Shown here in pieces: positions 13,882 through 18,804 of a DNA stretch of 21,067 nucleotides (position 1 is its first letter; each line of letters begins with the position of its first letter). The notes under the pieces were generated by a model. It did not search any database, was not told the DNA's origin, and saw nothing but the letters and a program-made list of their open reading frames with translations. The DNA lies in IMG/VR virus record IMGVR_UViG_3300023172_000240, positions 1 to 21,067 of that record; one strand, written 5' to 3'. The stretch comes from a virus. A program made the position numbers and the translations under genes.

Positions 13882-14885
13882 TAGTAACCTGCTACTGCTT
13901 TCTGTGCTGTCATGATAGAGGATTCTGTAAATGATACAGACATGTTGACGGCAGGTACGAATACTTTATCTGCTCGTCTGCCCTCTGGAGTTTCACCTTC
14001 CATACCCTGTCCAGTAGGACTGATAGCAACGTATTGACCATCGGGGGTATAGTTCACGCTCAAGTTTGTTAATACACAAAGGTCCATTTTGAAGTGAGGT
14101 AGTTCTATAAGTTTACCTCCATTCTCTGCCATTCTATGGAATGAGATAAGAAATCTATTTGGCACAGTCAAGAACCTGTCTGCCGATACATTATTTGAGA
14201 AGTTAGCTGCGGCAGCGCCTATGCTGCTCCCAGAATCATCAGCTCCAGAAAAACTGGGGAGTGAGTTGACCTTCATCAGGGTGATGATGCTTTGAATTAC
14301 CTTTGCTTCTTGGGAATTGCGAGCAACCATCTTAAAGTCAAAGGAGAATGTTCTAAATCCAATTCCAGAAAAGACTTGTTCTTGGAATGGGTTAAAAATT
14401 TTACCTGCGGCGATAGACATTAGTGTATTGCCGTCAATATTAGCACCACCAAGACCAAGAGCAGAGTTGATATTAGTTCCAAGACTTGCAATGGTGTTAT
14501 AAATCATTTCACCACCAGCATTGCCTGCAAATGATTGAAGTTCATCTGCAATGCTAGATGCAGACCCATCTCCACCCAAGGCACCAGCAATAGCACCACC
14601 CATCAACCCAATATTTTGCTGATTATATTGAGGTGAGTAAGTTACGCTTAAGTTATTGGGCATGTAGAGAAAAATCGCTGGTCCCGATTTTTGTCTGTTG
14701 CCGTAGTCCTTGTTATCTCTGAGAGCGCGGTTAAATCTGCCTGCGTTTTGTACGTTATAGTTCGTTGAGTAGGCTTGAAATTTTATATAATCTATATGAC
14801 CTGTGGGGAACATATTTCCTGGGTCTTCACTAGCGCCGCCAGGTACAGGGACCGAATACGGATATCTTAGGATTGATTCGGACAT
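13881..14885 (-). CDS. 48: Baseplate tail-tube cap protein, gp48-like
   Basis: The 334-residue protein has a short N-terminus with YPYSVPVPGG. A Gly/Ala-rich insert (MGGAIAGALGGDGS) precedes the tube-like part with SGIGFRTFSFDFKMVARNSQ, then FLISFHRMAENGGKLIELPH and LCVLTNLSVNYTPDGQYVAI. The FRTFSFDFKM / VNYTPDGQY pattern is that of the tube-fold proteins gp48 and gp54. In T4, gp48 and gp54 start and cap the tail tube on the baseplate. I assign gp48 and not gp54 from its partner at 15347 and the order beside gp53. AGGTGA precedes its ATG. It shares a base with gp53. Confidence 0.7.
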   Translation of the reverse strand: MSESILRYPYSVPVPGGASEDPGNMFPTGHIDYIKFQAYSTNYNVQNAGRFNRALRDNKDYGNRQKSGPAIFLYMPNNLSVTYSPQYNQQNIGLMGGAIAGALGGDGSASSIADELQSFAGNAGGEMIYNTIASLGTNINSALGLGGANIDGNTLMSIAAGKIFNPFQEQVFSGIGFRTFSFDFKMVARNSQEAKVIQSIITLMKVNSLPSFSGADDSGSSIGAAAANFSNNVSADRFLTVPNRFLISFHRMAENGGKLIELPHFKMDLCVLTNLSVNYTPDGQYVAISPTGQGMEGETPEGRRADKVFVPAVNMSVSFTESSIMTAQKAVAGY

Positions 14886-14895
14886 GTATTGGTCA

Positions 14896-14903
14896 CCTAA
14901 ATA
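14896..14903 (+). promoter_or_regulatory. Late promoter box CCTAAATA for gene 4
   Basis: CCTAAATA reads rightward with a predicted start near 14909 and a leader of about 19 bases before the gp4 ATG at 14928. It lies inside the 5' leader of the divergent gp48 gene and overlaps that gene's Shine-Dalgarno site. Confidence 0.6.
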
Positions 14904-14922
14904 GAGTATGTGCCAGTATTTT

Positions 14923-14930
14923 TATTTATG
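14923..14930 (-). promoter_or_regulatory. Late promoter box CATAAATA for gp48-gp53
   Basis: On the minus strand CATAAATA gives a start near 14917 and a leader of about 32 bases before the gp48 ATG. The CAT of the box is the complement of the gp4 start codon at 14928-14930, so the two divergent units share sequence. Confidence 0.65.
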
Positions 14931-15347
14931 AGGTATCAGGGACGCTATACCCCGTCGTTTCCACATAAGTACAAAGGTGACTGGAGGAATGTAATTTATC
15001 GCTCCTCTTGGGAGTACAAGTTTATGAAATGGTGTGATGTCACACCATCTGTGCAAGAATGGGGCAGTGAAGAGATTATCATTCCCTACATATCCCCTGT
15101 CGATGGTAAAAGGCACCGTTACTTCCCAGATTTTTACATTAAAGTAGAAGGTAGGAAGTATATGATTGAGGTCAAACCGTTTAAGCAAACGATGGAACCT
15201 CAAACACAAAAAAGATTGACTAAAAGATATATAAATGAAGTAGTGACGTGGAGTGTTAACCAAGCAAAGTGGAAAGCAGCACGAGAGTTCTGTAAAGATA
15301 ATGGTTGGGAATTCAAACTTATAACTGAAAAGGAACTTAAGGTCTGA
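14928..15347 (+). CDS. 4: Head completion protein gp4
   Basis: The start at ATG 14928 gives 139 residues; an in-frame GTG at 14910 lies before the family opening. It reads like T4 gp4: MRYQGRYTPSFPHKYKGDWR, then IYRSSWEYKFMKWCD and EWGSEEIIIPYISPVDGKRH, RYFPDFYIKVEGRKYMIEVK. The W-E...DF...E-x-K arrangement (HRYFPDF, MIEVKP) looks like an endonuclease-type fold. Gp4 is added to filled heads before tail joining in T4. Its TGA overlaps the gp54 start. Confidence 0.92.
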   Translation: MRYQGRYTPSFPHKYKGDWRNVIYRSSWEYKFMKWCDVTPSVQEWGSEEIIIPYISPVDGKRHRYFPDFYIKVEGRKYMIEVKPFKQTMEPQTQKRLTKRYINEVVTWSVNQAKWKAAREFCKDNGWEFKLITEKELKV

Positions 15348-16285
15348 TGGCAACTAACTCAGAATACGATAAGCAGAATAGTGTACAAAACTTTATCTCT
15401 ACGATAAAGAAGAATTCAATGCACCCTACGGGGAGCAATCTGTATGCTGTCGAATTTGGTCAAGTGCCTATCCTTGCCAACTCTCCACATAAATGGTTGA
15501 ATCCAAATAGTGCAGGGAGTGAAATGAAAGAACTCCTTTCCTATTTCGCTACAGAGATTTCAACCCCGAGTAGAAATATCAACACCTCGAACCAGAACGC
15601 TGTTGGTACGATGTATCGCTACGGTACTAGCACATCGTTCAGTTCATTTAACATTCAGTTTATTCTTCCCAAGAGTATGCTGACACTCACCTTATTTGAA
15701 CGGTGGATGCAGTATATCTCCAATGATGCTAACCAGTACGCTGGTTTCTATGATGAGTATTGCTGCCCTGCAATGCGGATTTATAAAATGGAAAGAGGTG
15801 GCGGTGGGTATCAAATGCGACCGTCAAGCGAGAAGAACTTGCGCTATAGTATACCTCTAAGTAATGGTAGATGGTTCTCCCAGAGAGCTGGTGTACCACA
15901 GTACAACTCTGTCAGTGGATACTGGTATCTTAAGAACGTATTCCCGTTCAATGTCAGTACTTTTACACTTAGTAACGGACCCACACAATTGGTCCAAATT
16001 AATGTACAATTCTATTATGAGAGATATCGTTGGATTAGCATTATCGATGGTGGTACTGCCGCTAACGCTTCTAAAAAAACTACACAAGGTTCTCTCAATG
16101 AGATGAAGTTTGATGCTAATTTCTACACAGAGAATAGTCCAGACTTTGTGACTGCATTTAACATTGATGCATCTGTATTCTCACAACCCATTTCCAGTTT
16201 CTCTGGTGTAGACTGGTCAAACGCAACCGAGTTCTCTCTTGGTGCAGACATCCCATCCTTTGGTGCCAATGTTTTTGGCAACTAA
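15347..16285 (+). CDS. 54: Baseplate tail-tube initiator, gp54-like
   Basis: The 312-residue protein has the tube-initiator layout. A polar N-terminus (EYDKQNSVQNFISTIKKNSM) leads to an early strand NLYAVEFGQVP and a motif ISTPSRNINTSNQNAVGTMY. RWMQYISNDANQYAGFYDEY follows, and then VFPFNVSTFTLSNGPTQLVQ and VQFYYERYRW. The last two match T4 gp54's MQDWVNSVQD and the FTGCVPMSVSSPEL...FDVTFAYR end. It would start the tail tube on the baseplate together with gp48. Its stop TAA lies inside the next late-promoter box. Gp48 versus gp54 could be swapped. Confidence 0.7.
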   Translation: MATNSEYDKQNSVQNFISTIKKNSMHPTGSNLYAVEFGQVPILANSPHKWLNPNSAGSEMKELLSYFATEISTPSRNINTSNQNAVGTMYRYGTSTSFSSFNIQFILPKSMLTLTLFERWMQYISNDANQYAGFYDEYCCPAMRIYKMERGGGGYQMRPSSEKNLRYSIPLSNGRWFSQRAGVPQYNSVSGYWYLKNVFPFNVSTFTLSNGPTQLVQINVQFYYERYRWISIIDGGTAANASKKTTQGSLNEMKFDANFYTENSPDFVTAFNIDASVFSQPISSFSGVDWSNATEFSLGADIPSFGANVFGN

Positions 16286-16288
16286 ATA
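16282..16288 (+). promoter_or_regulatory. Late promoter box CTAAATA over the gp54 stop codon
   Basis: CTAAATA contains the gp54 stop (16283-16285). Start near 16294 gives an 18-base leader for 16312, and the transcript could run through the small genes, the glutaredoxin-like gene and pebS up to the next box at 17877. Confidence 0.55.
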
Positions 16289-16311
16289 ATTTTGCTTCAC
16301 CCCCTTTCATC

Positions 16312-16506
16312 ATGCATTACAAACCATACTCACCTGAGTGGCATAGGTATCGCTACCTTAAAGAAGCTATCGATAAGTACCTTGACGACGGGGTGGACCC
16401 TAGTTATATTGTTGACGACATCCGAGATGTCTTACATATTCGGTCGGAGACTGCATATGATGAGTTTCAACGAATCAATCAACTAGAACACTATCTCACG
16501 GAATAG
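16312..16506 (+). CDS. Hypothetical small helical protein
   Basis: This 64-residue protein is acidic and mostly helical (EWHRYRYLKEAIDKYLDDGV then VDDIRDVLHIRSETAYDEFQ), without signal or membrane segments. It is not recognised. It opens the small-gene set between gp54 and gp26 behind the CTAAATA box. No clear ribosome-binding site precedes it. The next gene begins four bases after its end. Confidence 0.7.
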   Translation: MHYKPYSPEWHRYRYLKEAIDKYLDDGVDPSYIVDDIRDVLHIRSETAYDEFQRINQLEHYLTE

Positions 16507-16510
16507 TCTT

Positions 16511-16822
16511 ATGCTGTCAACTCAATACAGACTCCGACTGGAGTTCATCTGTAAGAAGATTGCCAACAATGAAGAAGTCAAATTAGAGGACATGATTTGG
16601 GCAGAAAAAATTGCCAAGTCATATACAACTGCTAGAGATTGGTTGAACAAAGCACGTCGCCAATCCACTGGAATTGAAGAAGGCAGTATGGATGATTTTA
16701 TGAATAGGATGGGACTAGGTGACCCCGACCCATCCAATCACAGAACGGGGTTCGGTTCTGCAGATGAAATTGTAGACTGGTTCAAACAAGACAAACCTGA
16801 TGATTGGAGGCAACGTGATTGA
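16511..16822 (+). CDS. Conserved cyanophage hypothetical protein
   Basis: The 103-residue protein has a helical N-terminal half (STQYRLRLEFICKKIANNEE, LEDMIWAEKIAKSYTTARDW). A conserved-looking C-terminus reads GLGDPDPSNHRTGFGSADEI, ending DDWRQRD. I believe it is a family found repeatedly beside tail genes in T4-like cyanophages, but its function is unknown. It contains the ribosome-binding site of the next gene near its end. Confidence 0.75.
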   Translation: MLSTQYRLRLEFICKKIANNEEVKLEDMIWAEKIAKSYTTARDWLNKARRQSTGIEEGSMDDFMNRMGLGDPDPSNHRTGFGSADEIVDWFKQDKPDDWRQRD

Positions 16823-16997
16823 CAACGAAACCCAAGATGATAAGTTCAATAGAGGACTAGACTTGTTCATTGAGTCTGTTTTGAAACCTGACAATAAACT
16901 TCGTCAGTGTGCCCATAATCAAAAATGCTATAATGAGTTGATGTATATTCGTTCATATGTGCTAGACTATCTAAGAACACTTCGTAGACATACCTAA
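16815..16997 (+). CDS. Hypothetical small protein, GTG start
   Basis: Choosing GTG 16815 gives 60 residues; GGAGG at 16806-16810 sits at good spacing, whereas the in-frame ATG at 16800 lacks a site. The start overlaps the end of the preceding gene. It is charged and helical (FNRGLDLFIESVLKPDNKLR) with two nearby cysteines (CAHNQKC). Not recognised. Confidence 0.65.
   Translation: MIDNETQDDKFNRGLDLFIESVLKPDNKLRQCAHNQKCYNELMYIRSYVLDYLRTLRRHT
16926..16934 (+). promoter_or_regulatory. Possible extended -10 site TGCTATAAT
   Basis: A perfect TGC-TATAAT lies inside the 60-residue gene, 69 bases ahead of the glutaredoxin-like gene and upstream of pebS. There is no -35 hexamer at 17 bases. It has the same nine bases as the site at 4890, but being inside a gene it may be chance. 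Confidence 0.3.
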
Positions 16998-17002
16998 GAC
17001 AA

Positions 17003-17242
17003 ATGACAACAGCAGTAATCTATAGTAACGGCAGTCAAGAATGTGAACGCATTGCTTCTCTCCTGAGGTCTCTTGGTGGCGAGTTTCTAGAGTATAAACT
17101 TAATTGTCATTTTTCTCAGAGGGGTTTTGAGTCTGAGTTTGGGAAAGACGCAGAGTACCCCCAAATTAATATTGGATTCAAGCACATTGGTGGTATGAAA
17201 GAAACCTTACAGTATCTAAAGAATGAGGGAGCATTTGAGTGA
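17003..17242 (+). CDS. Glutaredoxin-like protein lacking the first active-site cysteine
   Basis: This 79-residue protein aligns without gaps with the glutaredoxin at 6047 over the key places. S11-Q-E-C14 stands where that protein has C11-S-F-C14. E51-Y52-P53 matches the cis-proline motif and GG63-64 the glutathione site (HIGGMKET). The usual nucleophilic first cysteine is therefore a serine and only the second is left, so normal thiol-disulphide exchange is unlikely. It might bind glutathione or a partner protein, or have become a structural part. It sits just before pebS with a GTGA overlap, amid tail genes. Confidence 0.8.
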   Translation: MTTAVIYSNGSQECERIASLLRSLGGEFLEYKLNCHFSQRGFESEFGKDAEYPQINIGFKHIGGMKETLQYLKNEGAFE

Positions 17243-17880
17243 GTTGGATTGGTTATCGTGATTTTCTAGTAGACACTCTAAAACTTACAGCAAAAGAACG
17301 CACACATAAAGTAGGTAAAGAGGGTGCTCTACTGGAATCGACTTTATATACAGGACCGCACATCTTAAAGTCTAGAGAGACTATCATTAGGCAAGGTCCT
17401 ACAGACATCTATAACAATATAGTATATCCAAAGACAGGTGAAGATATGCCCTGTCTTGGTATGGACTTGATGTGTTTCTTTGAGAAGAAGGTCATTATTG
17501 TTTTTGACTTTCAGCACCCCACCCCACATAAAGATTTCAATCATCCATTCATTCTATATTTGCTGAGTGACATGGTTGATAACACCAACAAAGATATTAG
17601 ATTCTTCGAGCCAGGAAATCATTTCTCTCGATACATTTATGTGCGGCAGTGTACTGTAGATGATATTCCATCACACTTGAATTCTTTCAAGAGATACGTC
17701 CGAGCATATGAAGAGTATCTAAACTTTGCCAAACCTATAGGTAAGGATGAGTCTATATACAAAGAGTTTGACAAGTACATGCTAGAACTAGACCCTGTTG
17801 CTGGATTTATGAGCAATAAGTTTGGAAAAGAATTTGCTGATACATATGTCAGAGATTTCCTGTTCTCGTATGCCGACTAA
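17239..17880 (+). CDS. pebS: Ferredoxin-dependent bilin reductase, PebS-like (phycoerythrobilin synthase)
   Basis: The 213-residue protein reads as a bilin reductase closest to phage PebS. TGPHILKSRETIIRQGPTDI is followed by NNIVYPKTGEDMPCLGMDLM and KKVIIVFDFQHP, then RFFEPGNHFSRYIYVRQC, FDKYMLELDPVAGFMSNKFG and VRDFLFSY. The two catalytic aspartates of PebS fall at D76 (GMDLM) and D185 (LDPV). The protein is about 20 residues shorter than PebS of phage P-SSM2 at the N-terminus, with a longer loop near residues 98-118. PebS takes biliverdin IXalpha through two reductions to phycoerythrobilin, using host or phage ferredoxin. PcyA/PcyX or PebA activity cannot be fully excluded without assay. 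It uses a GTG start overlapping the previous stop, and its own stop lies in a late box. Confidence 0.88.
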   Translation: MSWIGYRDFLVDTLKLTAKERTHKVGKEGALLESTLYTGPHILKSRETIIRQGPTDIYNNIVYPKTGEDMPCLGMDLMCFFEKKVIIVFDFQHPTPHKDFNHPFILYLLSDMVDNTNKDIRFFEPGNHFSRYIYVRQCTVDDIPSHLNSFKRYVRAYEEYLNFAKPIGKDESIYKEFDKYMLELDPVAGFMSNKFGKEFADTYVRDFLFSYAD

Positions 17881-17883
17881 ATA
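17877..17883 (+). promoter_or_regulatory. Late promoter box CTAAATA over the pebS stop codon
   Basis: CTAAATA contains the pebS stop (17878-17880). A start near 17889 gives a 17-base leader before the gp26 ATG at 17906, where no Shine-Dalgarno site is visible. Confidence 0.55.
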
Positions 17884-17905
17884 CTTCTAATGAATTGATT
17901 TTACT

Positions 17906-18619
17906 ATGGCACTACCAAAGATTGCTACTCCAAAGCATCGCCTGAAATTGCATTCTGGTAAAGAAATCAGTTTCCGTCCTTTCCTTGTGAAAGAAGAGAA
18001 ACTTCTCTTACTTGCTATGGAATCAGAAGATGAAACTAACATCGTTGATACCATCACCCAGGTGGTGTCTAGTTGTACAGGTATGACTGAGGCAGAGGTA
18101 ACAAAACTCTCTACCTTCGACATCGAACTTTTGTTCCTGAACATCCGCGCCAAGTCTGTGGGTGAATCTGTTGATGTTAAAGTTACCTGTTCTGATGATG
18201 GTACGACTGAAGTCCCCTTGTCTATTCCACTGGACAAGATTAAGTTGACAACCAGTCCTAATCATGACATGAATATTATGTTGACCGACACAGTTGGTTG
18301 TTTGATGAAGTATCCTGCAATGGATACTTTTGTGAAGGTTAACTTCAGTGGCGAGAGCCCTTCGGTTGACCAGATTTTTGAACTTGCAGGTAGTTGCATC
18401 GATAAAATCTATGAGGGTGAACAGATTCATGACGCAAGTGATTCTACTAGCGATGAACTCCAAGAATTCCTGGGGCAACTGAACAGTGAGCAGTTTGGTA
18501 AGTTCCAAACATTCTTTGAAACTATGCCTAAGTTGTCTTACAGAACTAAGGTAACCAATCCTAATACAGGAAAGAAAGTTGATGTTGTACTTGAGGGTCT
18601 AGCATCTTTTTTCGGATAG
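17906..18619 (+). CDS. 26: Baseplate hub/tail assembly protein gp26-like
   Basis: The 237-residue protein opens MALPKIATPKHRLKLHSGKE and continues ISFRPFLVKEEKLLLLAMES, the opening of the T4 gp26 baseplate family (PF12322). This is followed by FDIELLFLNIRAKSVGESVD and a C-terminal SEQFGKFQTFFETMPKLSYR, then KKVDVVLEGLASFFG. T4 gp26 (208 residues) is needed to build the baseplate hub. The small ORF behind it and the slippery site at its end suggest it is the long-lived half of a tail-assembly chaperone pair. Confidence 0.85.
   Translation: MALPKIATPKHRLKLHSGKEISFRPFLVKEEKLLLLAMESEDETNIVDTITQVVSSCTGMTEAEVTKLSTFDIELLFLNIRAKSVGESVDVKVTCSDDGTTEVPLSIPLDKIKLTTSPNHDMNIMLTDTVGCLMKYPAMDTFVKVNFSGESPSVDQIFELAGSCIDKIYEGEQIHDASDSTSDELQEFLGQLNSEQFGKFQTFFETMPKLSYRTKVTNPNTGKKVDVVLEGLASFFG
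18607..18613 (+). other. Predicted -1 ribosomal frameshift site T TTT TTC at the end of gp26
   Basis: The heptamer T TTT TTC lies in gp26 phase (X XXY YYZ), with the stop codon TAG at 18617 only three bases on. Slipping back one base moves ribosomes into the frame of the 60-residue ORF at 18622, which has no in-frame stop before it. The product would be 299 residues: 236 of gp26 plus 63. A seven-base-pair stem (ACCTGAA 18635-18641 with TTCAGGT 18650-18656) follows, 21 bases downstream, farther than usual for a stimulator. The sequence is seen; frameshifting is inferred. Confidence 0.65.
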
Positions 18620-18621
18620 CG

Positions 18622-18804
18622 ATGATGTACAATAACCTGAACAATTACATTCAGGTCAATTTTGCACTGATGCATCATCATAAGTGGAGTTTAACTGAGA
18701 TTGAAAGTCTTATGCCTTGGGAACGAGACGTTTATGTCTCCCTGCTGTCAGCACACCTCAAGGAAGAAGAAAGGAAATACAGAGAACAAAACGCACTTAA
18801 ATGA
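18622..18804 (+). CDS. Small tail-assembly partner ORF (gp26 -1 frameshift extension, or separate gene)
   Basis: This 60-residue ORF opens MMYNNLNNYIQVNFALMHHH and contains KWSLTEIESLMPWERDVYVS. The pattern histidine, Trp-S-x-x-E-I-E-x-(M/L)-P-W-E-R is that of the short second products of tail-assembly chaperone pairs in contractile-tail phages (P2 gpE' / DUF6760 type). In cyanophage genomes the ORF at this place is sometimes named gp51; the similarity to T4 gp51 is not evident to me. No Shine-Dalgarno site precedes its ATG, so it may be made only by frameshifting from gp26 or by coupling. It ends in an ATGA overlap with the next gene. Confidence 0.75.
   Translation: MMYNNLNNYIQVNFALMHHHKWSLTEIESLMPWERDVYVSLLSAHLKEEERKYREQNALK

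Noticed and set aside
16073-16080. Seven As followed by C inside gp54 as a slippery site
   Set aside because: The phase is wrong for X XXY YYZ and no meaningful ORF is reached; it is in the middle of a conserved gene.
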